From a virus: a DNA stretch of 34,656 bases. Shown here one piece after another: positions 13,340-22,211 of this stretch. The translations under genes were made by a program, and so were the position numbers. Each line of letters begins with the position of its first letter. Within the stretch, counting starts at the first letter, position 1. The notes under the pieces are model-generated. The model was not told where the DNA came from. It saw only the letters and a list, made by a program, of their open reading frames with translations, and ran no database searches. The stretch spans positions 1 to 34,656 of the IMG/VR virus record IMGVR_UViG_3300049826_000104; one strand, given 5' to 3'.

Positions 13340-15535
13340 ATGTCCACTCACAGTATCTTTTTCGACTTCATCGGTCGCGACAAGGGTGTCTCGAAAACGG
13401 CTGACACGGTCGGCGACAGACTCGGGAAACTCGGTGTCACTGCAGCGAAAGCGTTCGCCGGTGCGGCAATCACGGGAGCGATAGCGCTCACGGCAGCGAT
13501 GGCAGACGGCGTGAAAGAGGCGATCAACTACGAAGTCCTTGCGAAAAAGACTGGCGCAGTAATCAAGTCGACAGGTGGCGCGGCAGGTGTCTCGGTCAAG
13601 GGAGTGCAGGGACTCGCGTCGTCACTGGAAGACCTGTCGGGTATCGATGAGATGCTGATCATCAACGGCGAGAACGTACTGCAGACATTCACGAAGGTAC
13701 GCAACGAGTCTGGCAAGGGTAACGACATTTTCAACCAAGCCACGAAGGCTGCGCTCAACATGAGCGTTGCACTCGGCACTGACCTACAAGGCGCGAACAT
13801 CAAGGTAGGCAAGGCATTACAGGATCCTGTCAAGGGACTCACTGCACTAAGCAAGGCGGGTGTTCAGTTCACTGCCGGGCAGACGTCGCAGATCAAGGCG
13901 CTCGTCGCGAGTGGTCGCACGATGGACGCACAGAAGATCATCCTCGGTGAACTTGAGAAAAAGTTCGGTGGAGTTGCGAAGGCTGCAGGCTCGACACTGC
14001 AGGGAAGCATTGCGAGACTAAAGGATTCGTTCGCCGATACGTTCCGTGACATCGGGACGAAGGCGTTGCCGACCTTGACGAAGTTGGCCGACGGGCTCGC
14101 AGGTTGGGTCAACGGACTCGGTGACGTGAACACTGCACAAGGCGAGTTCATGGCCGTACTGACCGACACGGATTACGCGATCGGTGACGATGACGACAAC
14201 ATCGCGCGTTTCGCCGCTACTCTCAGAACGACTTTCGTCGGAGCGCTCGACGGAGCGAAGAAGGCTGTCGGTGCAGTATGGGATTTCCTCGCCAACAAGT
14301 TGTGGCCGTCGATTCAAGATGCAGTGTCGAAAGTCATGCCGATCTTCCAATTCGCATGGGATCAGATTTCGAGTGCATTCAAGGACGCGGCCGGTAACAG
14401 TAAGGGCGTAGGTGACGCACTCTCGAAGGTGTGGAACTTCATCTCGAAGTACGTGCTTCCGACGCTCGCGTTCCTTGCCAGTGTCGTAGCAGTCGTTCTC
14501 GCAGTAGCGTTCCGAGCGCTCGTGTTCATCGTGACGAAGGTTGTCATTCCTGCGATCGGTGACATGTTCGACAGGTTTTCAGCGATCGCGGCATTCTTCG
14601 TTAAATTCGGTAAGAAAGTCAAGGACGCGTTCGTCGGCGCGAAGGACTGGCTTGTCGGTCCCGCGAAGGACATGATTCAAGGCTTGTGGAACGGCATGAC
14701 TAATGCCGCAAGCGAAGCGTGGAAATGGGTCAAGGGTATCGGCGAGAAGATCGTTAATGCTGTCAAGAGTTTTTTCGGAATCCATTCTCCCTCATCGGTT
14801 TTCGAGGGACTCGGCGTGAACATGCTCGAAGGTCTCATCAAGGGACTCGCCTCTACGTCGTCGCTCGACATCGCTAAGACTGTGTTCGGTTCGCTTCCGA
14901 AAGCACTCAGCGCCATGGTGACTCGTGGTCTCGTCGCACTTGTCAACCTGCCCGCGAAGGCACTCGAAGCACTTGGCTCGGTGGGAGGCGTATTCGCTGC
15001 CGGTGGTGCCGGTACAGCGAACACGCCGAATCGCACGCTCGGCAAGATCATGGCCGCGTCGTACGGGTGGACAGGTGGACAGTGGGACGCGTTGCTAGCG
15101 CTATGGAATGGTGAGTCGGGCTGGAACAACAACGCGCAGAATCCGACGTCGACCGCATACGGCATCGCACAGTTTCTCAATTCGACATGGGCCAGTGTCG
15201 GCGCACGCAAGTCGAGCGATCCCGCAACGCAGATCGCAGCCGGACTCAAGTACATTCAAGGTGCGTACGGCTCACCGGCGAATGCCTACGCGAAGTGGTT
15301 GTCACGTAGTCCGCACTGGTACGACGACGGCGGGTGGTTGCAGCCCGGATACACGTTGGCATACAACGGAACTGGACGCGCCGAGCGCGTGCTCGGACCG
15401 GACGAGATGTCAGGTGGCCTTGAGGTTCGCGTGTTCATCGGTGATACCGAACTCAAGGGAATCATTCGCACCGAGGTCGACAAGGGTATGACGACTGCGG
15501 TTCGCGCCGCGAGTAACCGAAGGGCTGGCCGATAA
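13340..15535 (+). CDS. Tape measure protein with lytic transglycosylase domain
   Basis: The chosen start ATG at 13340 lies two bases after the previous stop behind GAGAAGCGGG; an in-frame ATG at 13316 is inside the previous gene. The 731-residue product is short for a siphovirus, suggesting a tail of roughly 110 nm at about 0.15 nm per residue. It has hydrophobic stretches (AGAAITGAIALTAAM; LAFLASVVAVVLAVAF) and long helices. Residues ~570-670 form a lysozyme-like SLT domain: LLALWNGESGWNNNAQN with likely catalytic Glu592, then AYGIAQFLNSTWASVG. This domain would open peptidoglycan during DNA entry. Confidence 0.92.
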   Translation: MSTHSIFFDFIGRDKGVSKTADTVGDRLGKLGVTAAKAFAGAAITGAIALTAAMADGVKEAINYEVLAKKTGAVIKSTGGAAGVSVKGVQGLASSLEDLSGIDEMLIINGENVLQTFTKVRNESGKGNDIFNQATKAALNMSVALGTDLQGANIKVGKALQDPVKGLTALSKAGVQFTAGQTSQIKALVASGRTMDAQKIILGELEKKFGGVAKAAGSTLQGSIARLKDSFADTFRDIGTKALPTLTKLADGLAGWVNGLGDVNTAQGEFMAVLTDTDYAIGDDDDNIARFAATLRTTFVGALDGAKKAVGAVWDFLANKLWPSIQDAVSKVMPIFQFAWDQISSAFKDAAGNSKGVGDALSKVWNFISKYVLPTLAFLASVVAVVLAVAFRALVFIVTKVVIPAIGDMFDRFSAIAAFFVKFGKKVKDAFVGAKDWLVGPAKDMIQGLWNGMTNAASEAWKWVKGIGEKIVNAVKSFFGIHSPSSVFEGLGVNMLEGLIKGLASTSSLDIAKTVFGSLPKALSAMVTRGLVALVNLPAKALEALGSVGGVFAAGGAGTANTPNRTLGKIMAASYGWTGGQWDALLALWNGESGWNNNAQNPTSTAYGIAQFLNSTWASVGARKSSDPATQIAAGLKYIQGAYGSPANAYAKWLSRSPHWYDDGGWLQPGYTLAYNGTGRAERVLGPDEMSGGLEVRVFIGDTELKGIIRTEVDKGMTTAVRAASNRRAGR

Positions 15536-16332
15536 TGGATGCCGCACCCACGGTCGCAGTCGCACTCTTGACGACACCGAGTCCTGGTGTGCGAGTGACA
15601 GTTTCGAGCATGGCGGCAGGCGCCGCCACGGTCACCGTGCGACGCACCAATATCGACGGCGAGAGTGTGTACGTGCGTGGCGCGAAGGATGCCACGGTGG
15701 CAGGCACATTCTTCGTGGACGACTATGAGCCACCGATCGGTGAGCAGTCGACGTATTCGAGTTACACCACGAACGGCGTAGGCGAGGCATCGACCGAGTC
15801 GGCTGGAACGAATATCACGGTCACTCAGTCGAACGCACTCTCATGGCTGTCCGATCCGCTCGTGCCTGGTAGCGCGGTTGCCGTTCGCCTGCAGGCGTTT
15901 CCGGAGCGCGCGATGAACGTCCAGTCAGCGATCCTGCCGATCATCGGGAGCAGTACGCCGGTCATGGTGGCAGGCGTGCGACAGAGGGGTTCCGGTACAA
16001 TCACTTTCGCGACGTTCACGCTCGCGGACACGCAGGCACTGAGAAGCGTTCTGCTGTCGACACCGATCGTACTGTTTCGCGCACCTGATCCGTCGTGGGA
16101 CATCGGCGCCGTGTTCCTTGGTGTGGGTGACGTGACGGAACGACGTGTCGGTGCGATACAGGAACCAACTCGAATCTTTTCCGGCGCAGTCACTTTCATC
16201 ACACGTCCGTCTGCCTCGATCAACGGGCCGATCCATTCGTATACCGAACTCACTGCACACGGCTACACGTATCGCAACCTGTCGGACGCGAACTTGACTT
16301 ATCTGCAGATGGCGCAGCGTGGTGGACTATGA
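15535..16332 (+). CDS. Minor tail protein (distal-tail-like)
   Basis: The ATG overlaps the tape measure stop (TAATG). The 265-residue, beta-rich protein has an N-terminal fibronectin/Ig-like half (PGVRVTVSSMAAGAATVTVRR) and a second half with AVAVRLQAFPERAMNV and TFATFTLADTQALRSVL, resembling the first minor tail protein after the tape measure in actinophages (Dit-like tip hub component). The assignment rests mainly on synteny. Confidence 0.7.
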   Translation: MDAAPTVAVALLTTPSPGVRVTVSSMAAGAATVTVRRTNIDGESVYVRGAKDATVAGTFFVDDYEPPIGEQSTYSSYTTNGVGEASTESAGTNITVTQSNALSWLSDPLVPGSAVAVRLQAFPERAMNVQSAILPIIGSSTPVMVAGVRQRGSGTITFATFTLADTQALRSVLLSTPIVLFRAPDPSWDIGAVFLGVGDVTERRVGAIQEPTRIFSGAVTFITRPSASINGPIHSYTELTAHGYTYRNLSDANLTYLQMAQRGGL

Positions 16333-17648
16333 GATTCGCACCGGCAGGCGTGGCGTCCGCACTCGGCGGCAGTTTCCAACTGCTGTCATGGGCTGACGTG
16401 TGGTACGACGGTTCGCCTGTGCTGGAACAACTTCCGGTTACCGATGGTAAGATCGATTTCGATATCGATCAGGATGTCCACGGAACGCTTAGTCTCACAG
16501 TCGCTGACGCAGACGGTTCACTCTCGCCATTGCTGCCGACCGATCCGCTCAATAGTTTCGGTCAAGAGATCCACGTGTCGCAGGCCGTCATCTCTGCAGG
16601 TTCGCCACTCGCGCAACCGATCTCAGTCGGATGGTATCGGATACAGAACTCGGTCACTCACCAGAAGTGGCGTCGCCTGCCTAGTGGTGGGTGGCGTTCG
16701 GCCGGTGCGCAGATCGAGGTTACGGCTCACGACCGAGTAGCGATCCTGGCCGACGCCCGATTCCTGGCGGGTGACCAACCCGCTTCCAACACAACGGTTC
16801 TCAGTGAGATCGCACGACTCGTGCGTGGACTCGTTCCGCTCGGCAACGTCGACAACACATTGTCGGACAGGGGTATTCCGAAAGCCATTGTCTACGAGCA
16901 GGATCGGGTGAAGGCGCTCGCGGAGTTGGCCGATTCGATCGGTGCTGTCATCGCGATCGACTCGGACGGACAGTTGGCTCTACGCCTGCCGGTCGCTGAT
17001 ACCGCTACTCCGGTATGGACTTTCACCGTGGGTGATGGTGGATCGATCATCGACTACACGATCGAGTCGACACGTGACGGCGTCGTCAATGCCGTGGTCG
17101 CCACCGGTGAGGCCACGGGCTCGGACTACGCGCCGGTGGTCGGCTACGCCTACGACTTGGACGGCGCGTCACCCACGCTCTACGGGGGGCCGTTCGGGAG
17201 GGTGCCCGCGTTCCTGTCGAGCCCGTTGCTGTTGACAGCCGCGTCCGCTGGCGCTGCTGCCGCAACGAGACTCAACACCTACAAGCGCGGACGTGACCGC
17301 GTGTACACGTTCGACACGTTGCCCAATTTCCTCATTGAACTTGACGACCCGGTGAAAGTCGTTCTCCCGGACAGGGAAATCGCTGGCCGCGTCGTCAGGC
17401 TCACACTCCCACTCACACCGGGCGCGATGAGCGTATCGGTGCGCGCGCTCGATTCGTCGGTTACCTCGATCAACCCACCGACACCGCCCGGCCCACCGTC
17501 GACAGGTTTCGCGTATGCCGCTGTCTCAGTGACGATTACGGCGACTGTCGTTGCCGACATGACCGGCGGCACCGGTGGCGGTGGCAGCGGTGGCACTCCG
17601 TACGCAATCACGACCGCTCAAGTCTCAGCACTCTTTTTCGGAGGGTAA
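16329..17648 (+). CDS. Minor tail protein, tail-tip hub (DUF5047-like)
   Basis: It starts as an ATGA overlap with the previous gene. The 439-residue protein carries SWADVWYDG, DFDIDQDVHGTLSLTVADADG, GWYRIQNS and EVTAHDRVAILADARF, the pattern of the DUF5047/Tal-like hub proteins that close the tail tip. Residues ~230-390 continue the hub fold (YTIESTRDGVVNAVVATGE, PDREIAGRVVRL). A short Pro/Gly-rich tail (TGGTGGGGSGGT) forms a flexible end, possibly an attachment point for the following spike. Confidence 0.75.
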   Translation: MRFAPAGVASALGGSFQLLSWADVWYDGSPVLEQLPVTDGKIDFDIDQDVHGTLSLTVADADGSLSPLLPTDPLNSFGQEIHVSQAVISAGSPLAQPISVGWYRIQNSVTHQKWRRLPSGGWRSAGAQIEVTAHDRVAILADARFLAGDQPASNTTVLSEIARLVRGLVPLGNVDNTLSDRGIPKAIVYEQDRVKALAELADSIGAVIAIDSDGQLALRLPVADTATPVWTFTVGDGGSIIDYTIESTRDGVVNAVVATGEATGSDYAPVVGYAYDLDGASPTLYGGPFGRVPAFLSSPLLLTAASAGAAAATRLNTYKRGRDRVYTFDTLPNFLIELDDPVKVVLPDREIAGRVVRLTLPLTPGAMSVSVRALDSSVTSINPPTPPGPPSTGFAYAAVSVTITATVVADMTGGTGGGGSGGTPYAITTAQVSALFFGG

Positions 17649-17651
17649 GCG

Positions 17652-18737
17652 ATGGCTGTCCACACACCAACTGCGTTCACAAGTTCTGCCGTGCAGACAG
17701 CATGCGACACCTGCTATGGCGTGGGTGGTGGCATGGTGTATTGCGCTGCAGGAACGTACAACTGGACTGGACAGGTCACGATCAAGTCGGCGGTGCAAGT
17801 CGTCGGCGACGGGTGGGGACTCGGAACCGATGGCACCGCAACACTTTTCAAGCAGGCGAACTCGACCAACATCAACGGTGCAATGCTCAAGTTCTACACG
17901 TCGAACGGCACGGATGCGAACTGTCACAACGCTGGCATACATCGACTGCGCCTCGACGGCAACAAGGCCAACAACTCGGGCCAAGCGACGCAAGGGATTT
18001 CGGCAGTCACCAACCCACTATGGAACGCAAGCACGAACGACAACAGTTCCATTGGTTGGGATATGCACAACTCGATCACGGATGTGCACGTCTGGAACAT
18101 GAAGGGCGACGGCTACAACGCGAACGGACGTAGCGAGATGAACCTGTCTCGCGTGTTCATCCGTGGCTGCGACGGCAACGGGTTCGTCCCGAGTGCAGAC
18201 ACGAACCTGTCTCAGTGTGTCGCAGGTGTCAACGGACTCGCGGGATTCCTCATCGACGGACAGGGCAGCGTGCGGCTAACCTGTTGCAAGGCATGGTATT
18301 CCGGACAAGTCACTGCAGCGTCGGGCCACGGGTTCTATATCAACAACTGCAACTCGGGCACGGTCATCCTCGACGGATGTGAAGCGCAGGACAACAAGGC
18401 CGCCGGTTACTACATCAATGCATCGATGTCGTGCGTGCTTGACGTTGTGGCAGACAGCAACTCGACGTCGGGTGCAGGATCGTACCCGGCGGTGCTGCTC
18501 AACAACTCTCACGGCAACGTCATCAACTGCGCCGCCATGGATCGTGCCGGAAGTGGTACGCAGACATACGTTCTCAAGTTGAACGGCACGTCACGCGGCA
18601 ACTTCATCAACGCCACGAACCGTTGGCTCAACAACCCTGGCAGTTCCGGTGGCATCGATCCTGGAAGCACGAACACCGGCAACAAGATCAATGTCTACAG
18701 GATCAACGGTTCGACCGAAACGCTCACGCAGGTCTAG
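17652..18737 (+). CDS. Tailspike-like right-handed beta-helix protein
   Basis: A 361-residue protein with the pectate-lyase-type arrangement: an initial GGGMVYCAAGTYNWTGQVTI strand, VQVVGDGWG, then repeated short strands with Asn/Asp/Cys turns (LRLDGNKANNSG, ITDVHVWNMKGDGYN, VILDGCEAQDNKAAGYYI, NVINCAAMDRAG). It is probably a trimeric spike that binds or cleaves host surface polysaccharide. I cannot assign catalytic residues, so binding only is equally possible. The ATG at 17652 follows GGAGGGTAAGCG. The unusually high Cys and Asn content stands out from the neighbours. Confidence 0.7.
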   Translation: MAVHTPTAFTSSAVQTACDTCYGVGGGMVYCAAGTYNWTGQVTIKSAVQVVGDGWGLGTDGTATLFKQANSTNINGAMLKFYTSNGTDANCHNAGIHRLRLDGNKANNSGQATQGISAVTNPLWNASTNDNSSIGWDMHNSITDVHVWNMKGDGYNANGRSEMNLSRVFIRGCDGNGFVPSADTNLSQCVAGVNGLAGFLIDGQGSVRLTCCKAWYSGQVTAASGHGFYINNCNSGTVILDGCEAQDNKAAGYYINASMSCVLDVVADSNSTSGAGSYPAVLLNNSHGNVINCAAMDRAGSGTQTYVLKLNGTSRGNFINATNRWLNNPGSSGGIDPGSTNTGNKINVYRINGSTETLTQV

Positions 18738-18746
18738 GAGAAAACG

Positions 18747-19544
18747 ATGGCACTCACGCTCGCGGATGTGCTTGCGCCGCAAGGCGATCGAGCGTCGTTC
18801 GTGCTGGGCACCGTAATGGCTACTCCCGGAACGGGTGTCGTCGTCGTCAGCATCGATGGCTCGTCGGTGACGTTGCCGCACCTACGTGGCTACGCACCGG
18901 CAGTCAACGACGTAGTCATGGTGGTGGCACAAGGCTCGCGCAGAATCGTTGTCGATGCGATCACGAATCCATCCGATCCCACGACACCACGAGGGCAGGC
19001 GCCCGACCCGTCGCAACCGACACCGACACCGCCGATCTCGCCGACACCCGCGCCCACGGTGCAGACAGTGACATTCACAGCGAATGACGTTGCGTCGTAC
19101 CGTGGTTCGAACTGGCGGACGGATCGAACGGAAGCGATCCAAGGTGACTATGGCGGCTACGGTCTCAACACCGGATGTTGGTTCTACGGGACGAAAATCT
19201 ATGACGGTCTGCAGGGTGCAGAGATTCTCGGTCTGAAACTCTACATGGTTCGCGCGAGTGGTGGGGATTTCGCGAAACGACAAGGCACCATCTGGGCGCA
19301 CGACCACGCGAGTCAGCCATCGGGCGCACCGTCGCTCATCGCGAGTACTGACTACAACATCGGAGGACTCGCGACCAATACGGCAGGCTGGCTCGACTAT
19401 CCCGCGTGGGTAGGGCAGTTGCTCGCAGACGGTGGCGCCAAGGGAATCGGTTGCTACATCGGCAGTTCCACACCATACATCGTTTATGCATCGCTGGCCG
19501 ACTCGCGCTCGTCGGGAGCGCTGCAGTTCACTTACAGGAGGTAG
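18747..19544 (+). CDS. Minor tail protein with OB-like head and Pro-rich linker
   Basis: A 265-residue protein. Residues 1-75 look like a small OB/beta-barrel domain (VLGTVMATPGTGVVVVSIDG, LRGYAPAVNDVVMVVAQG). Residues ~76-110 are a Pro/Thr linker with repeated PTP and PPIS elements. Residues ~113-265 form a beta domain with SYRGSNWRTD, GCWFYGTKIYDGLQG and ending GALQFTYRR, typical of actinophage minor tail adhesins. The ATG follows TAGGAGAAAACG. Probably a receptor-binding accessory of the tail tip. Confidence 0.65.
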   Translation: MALTLADVLAPQGDRASFVLGTVMATPGTGVVVVSIDGSSVTLPHLRGYAPAVNDVVMVVAQGSRRIVVDAITNPSDPTTPRGQAPDPSQPTPTPPISPTPAPTVQTVTFTANDVASYRGSNWRTDRTEAIQGDYGGYGLNTGCWFYGTKIYDGLQGAEILGLKLYMVRASGGDFAKRQGTIWAHDHASQPSGAPSLIASTDYNIGGLATNTAGWLDYPAWVGQLLADGGAKGIGCYIGSSTPYIVYASLADSRSSGALQFTYRR

Positions 19545-19551
19545 GCGCGAG

Positions 19552-20217
19552 ATGGCAACCAACAGTTACGGTTTCGCATATCCGCTGACGGACGACCAGG
19601 TCGACGTCCCTGCGCACATCAAGAATGCGATCGACTCGATCGGCCCGTACTCCAATATGCGATTCGCGAATGCGTCTGCGAGAGATGCACTCTTGACGTC
19701 GCCGATCGAAGGCATGAAGTGCTGGCTTAACGACATCAACGCAGTCACCGTGTACACGGGCTCGGCATGGGTGGCACTGTGGCCCGGTGCGCTACCCGCC
19801 GCGCAGCAGTCGTACGACGGTGGCACGCGTACCGTCACGGCTACGTCGTGGGCAGCGATACCCAGTGGGACAGCGTCGGTTTCGATCACGAATCCATCGT
19901 CGGCATACGCGCTTGAATGCGATGTGTACTACGGCTCATGGATGTCGGTGTCAGCGAGCGACCTTCGTGCCTGTCCCGTCGCATCCGGTGGCGTCACGCT
20001 CGCGGCCGGTCCGGGCGGTATCTGTCAAGGTTGGGGTCAGATCGCAGTCGACACTCAGACAGGCGGAACGCTGCAGGCGACAGGGTATGGCAGACTCAGT
20101 ATTCCGGGCGGGGCGAGTGCGGTAACTGTTGCGGTGCAGGCATATCGCACCGCCGCGTCCGGGACGCAGACGTTGTCGTATCTCGATCTCTCAGTCGTCC
20201 CGCGTCGATTCGTGTAG
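19552..20217 (+). CDS. Minor tail / receptor-binding protein
   Basis: The ATG at 19552 is chosen because of a near-perfect CAGGAGGTAGG just upstream; 40 extra codons in frame (to 19432) overlap the previous gene. The 221-residue product begins MATNSYGFAYPLTDDQVDVP, with AHIKNAIDSIG and a GMKCWLNDINAVTVYTGSAW segment common in actinophage minor tail proteins, then a jelly-roll-like beta domain to the end. It is the last structural gene before the lysin. Confidence 0.7.
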   Translation: MATNSYGFAYPLTDDQVDVPAHIKNAIDSIGPYSNMRFANASARDALLTSPIEGMKCWLNDINAVTVYTGSAWVALWPGALPAAQQSYDGGTRTVTATSWAAIPSGTASVSITNPSSAYALECDVYYGSWMSVSASDLRACPVASGGVTLAAGPGGICQGWGQIAVDTQTGGTLQATGYGRLSIPGGASAVTVAVQAYRTAASGTQTLSYLDLSVVPRRFV

Positions 20218-20229
20218 GGGTGACGAAAC

Positions 20230-21240
20230 ATGTTGCACGGCATGGATATCAGCGATTACCAACGGCCCGACAACACTCACGATCTCATCACGAACTACTC
20301 GCTCGACTTTCTGTTCATGCGCGCCATACAGTCGAACGGCGTTCGTGACCCATCGTTCCCACGGTTCTGGGCGGGGGCCGCTGGCTTGCCGTGCGTGCGT
20401 GGTGCGTACCACTTCCCATTCGGTCGCGCCGCAGTCTACGAGGCAGACTATTTCGTTGACTACGTGAAACCCCTTGCGGCACAAGAGTCTGACATCTACT
20501 GGCTCGACTGCGAATCGAATCCGCAAGGGCTGTCGGCAGTCGCGCTCGCGCAATGGGGCGTCGACTGGGCAACGCGTGTACACGATCGCACCGGTCGCAT
20601 CCCTGGCATCTACGGTCCGTATCTCACACACCCGCAATACGCGGTGTGGCAGAAGCATTTCTGTGCATGGTGGTGGCCGAACTACCCGACACTGTGGAAC
20701 GGTCGCACGGCGTGGCCCGATGTCATGAAGCGTCCGGCTACTCACTACTGGGGATCGAAACCGATGATATGGCAACACTCATCGACGTATCCCGTCGGTG
20801 GTCCGAACGGTTCGCCGCACGACGCATCGGTCACCGATATGACGATGGCAGAACTGCAATCACTCAGTGGAGGAATCATGCCAATCGATTCGACAGACGT
20901 CGCAACGATTTTCAACACGCGACTACAGGGACTCGTGCGCGAGTCGGCCGACCCGAAAGATCCTGCCCGCCCGTTCGTTGATTTCGGCGACCACGTCACG
21001 ATCGGCGACGCACTCGCACTGGCATACGTGGAGGCAATGCGTGCTCACTCTGAAATCGCAACTGTCGCAACGGCAGTCGCGAGTCTCACTGCTGCAGTGG
21101 CGGACCTTCACGAGGACGTGGCGAAACTCGGCACGGGGTCGATCTCGCCCGAGGTGCTGGCGGCTGTGACGGAAGCGGTCGACGTCGCCCTGTCACGCCT
21201 GCGGGTGACAGTTGACGTGTTGCCACCCACGGCAACCTGA
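20230..21240 (+). CDS. lysA: Endolysin, GH25 muramidase
   Basis: A 336-residue lysin. Residues 1-210 are a GH25 lysozyme: GMDISDYQ with Asp6, the DIYWLDCES motif with Asp93 and Glu95 as likely catalytic acids, GIYGPYL near 126-132 and PMIWQHSS near 178-185. It cleaves the glycan backbone of peptidoglycan at the end of infection. Residues ~215-336 form a different C-terminal region with a predicted helix (EIATVATAVASLTAAVADLHED) and a final beta-like segment, probably for cell-wall binding or oligomerisation. An internal ATG at 20878 preceded by AGTGGAGGAATC could give a separate C-terminal subunit of about 120 residues, as seen in some lysins. Confidence 0.9.
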   Translation: MLHGMDISDYQRPDNTHDLITNYSLDFLFMRAIQSNGVRDPSFPRFWAGAAGLPCVRGAYHFPFGRAAVYEADYFVDYVKPLAAQESDIYWLDCESNPQGLSAVALAQWGVDWATRVHDRTGRIPGIYGPYLTHPQYAVWQKHFCAWWWPNYPTLWNGRTAWPDVMKRPATHYWGSKPMIWQHSSTYPVGGPNGSPHDASVTDMTMAELQSLSGGIMPIDSTDVATIFNTRLQGLVRESADPKDPARPFVDFGDHVTIGDALALAYVEAMRAHSEIATVATAVASLTAAVADLHEDVAKLGTGSISPEVLAAVTEAVDVALSRLRVTVDVLPPTAT

Positions 21241-21259
21241 TCCGATTTATCATGCGACC

Positions 21260-21466
21260 ATGACGCGCAACGGACCGATAGTCAGACCATGGGTCGTGAG
21301 TCTCATGCTCGTTGTCGCCTGCGTCGCGTGGTTCGCCAATTTCGTTTTCGGAGTAGTGCTTTCGGACTATCAGGGTAACGACTCGGTCAACGCTGTATTC
21401 CTCGCGATCGTCGGTGGCGTGTTCGCCGTGCGTATCACGCGAAAGGATGATGACGATGAGCGCTGA
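21260..21466 (+). CDS. Small membrane protein of the lysis cassette
   Basis: The ATG at 21260 gives 68 residues: a short basic start, two hydrophobic segments (VVSLMLVVACVAWFANFVFG and AVFLAIVGGVFAV) and a charged RKDDDDER tail. The pattern of two membrane helices 19 bases after the lysin makes it a holin or antiholin candidate. There is no good ribosome site, so coupling to the lysin stop is likely. Its 3' end overlaps the next gene by 11 bases. Confidence 0.6.
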   Translation: MTRNGPIVRPWVVSLMLVVACVAWFANFVFGVVLSDYQGNDSVNAVFLAIVGGVFAVRITRKDDDDER

Positions 21467-21749
21467 CATAATGAGCCTAGTGATAGTCAACTCTGCGAGC
21501 GCGTTGCTGCTCGGACTGTCGGGAGTCCTTGCGTACGAAGTACTTCCGGGTCGACGTCGCGTGTCGATCGTAATTCACTTTATCATCATGGCCGCGTGGG
21601 CAGTAGCGGTCATCGCCGTCACCGTTGTTCATGGTGACGAACTCGCGCTCATCGAGCGCCGTTGGATCGGCGCTGCCGCAACGCTTTACGTCACGTGCCT
21701 CATCGCTCTACACGCTCGCAGACAGCGAGCACGAAGGGAAGTCCGATGA
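21456..21749 (+). CDS. Membrane protein, holin candidate
   Basis: The start at ATG 21456 is preferred for its spacing from GAAAGGA; ATGs at 21447 and 21450 are too close. The 97-residue protein has three hydrophobic segments (SLVIVNSASALLLGLSGVLA, IVIHFIIMAAWAVAVIAV, WIGAAATLYVTCLIAL) and a strongly basic C-terminus (HARRQRARREVR), the classic build of class I holins. The gene overlaps the next one as an ATGA junction. It is not possible to say which of the three membrane genes sets lysis timing. Confidence 0.6.
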   Translation: MSADIMSLVIVNSASALLLGLSGVLAYEVLPGRRRVSIVIHFIIMAAWAVAVIAVTVVHGDELALIERRWIGAAATLYVTCLIALHARRQRARREVR

Positions 21750-22084
21750 ACGCCATTGTTACGATCGACCCAACATATCTCGACATCGCGCTAGCGGTTG
21801 TGCTGCCGATGGTCGTTGCGCTCGTCACGAAGCAACTCGCAGACTCGTGGGTGAAAGCCGTTGTGCTGCTACTGCTCTCGGCGCTCACTGCTGCCGGTAG
21901 CGACATGCTCGCGCACGGTGGAACGTTCACGCTCGGGCCGACGCTCGGAAACTTCGTTCTCACGTTCATCATCGCCGTGGGCATGCACTACGGACTGTTG
22001 AAGCCTACTGGCATCACGGGCTCGAATGGTGCGATTGCCAAGGTGTTTCCTGGTGGACTCGGGCGCGCACGTATCAGCGCATAA
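21746..22084 (+). CDS. Membrane protein, holin candidate (VLPMVVALVTK type)
   Basis: The ATG at 21746 overlaps the previous stop. The 112-residue protein has two or three membrane segments (LDIALAVVLPMVVALVTK, VKAVVLLLLSALTAAGSDML, LGNFVLTFIIAVGMHYGL) and a KPTGITGSNGAIAK tail. Small proteins with this arrangement follow the lysin in many actinophages and are called holins or membrane proteins. The TAA at 22082-22084 lies beyond the stop of the convergent leftward gene, so the two genes overlap by 11 bases. Confidence 0.65.
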   Translation: MNAIVTIDPTYLDIALAVVLPMVVALVTKQLADSWVKAVVLLLLSALTAAGSDMLAHGGTFTLGPTLGNFVLTFIIAVGMHYGLLKPTGITGSNGAIAKVFPGGLGRARISA

Positions 22085-22211
22085 AGTGGTGCCACCATCG
22101 GCGCGGCACGAACTCCGTGCAGTCGCAGATCGAACAGTAGGTGCGCCGGTGCAAGTGTTCGTGTGCCTCGAATGTGTGGCCGCACCACGCGCACCGATGA
22201 GTGGCGTTCAC
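22074..22211 (-). CDS. Zinc-ribbon microprotein (45 aa)
   Basis: A GTG at 22211 overlaps the preceding stop by one base (TAGTG). The 45-residue product is CAWCGH, then YCSICDC and a Trp/His-rich basic end, so two Cys pairs likely hold one zinc. It is the last gene of the leftward operon and runs into the end of the rightward lysis genes. A longer frame to 22382 exists, but it overlaps the upstream gene fully and lacks protein character. Confidence 0.55.
   Translation of the reverse strand: MNATHRCAWCGHTFEAHEHLHRRTYCSICDCTEFVPRRWWHHFMR

Noticed and set aside
19432-19551. Upstream extension of the minor tail gene
   Set aside because: It overlaps the previous gene's coding end, and the perfect AGGAGG site points to the ATG at 19552.
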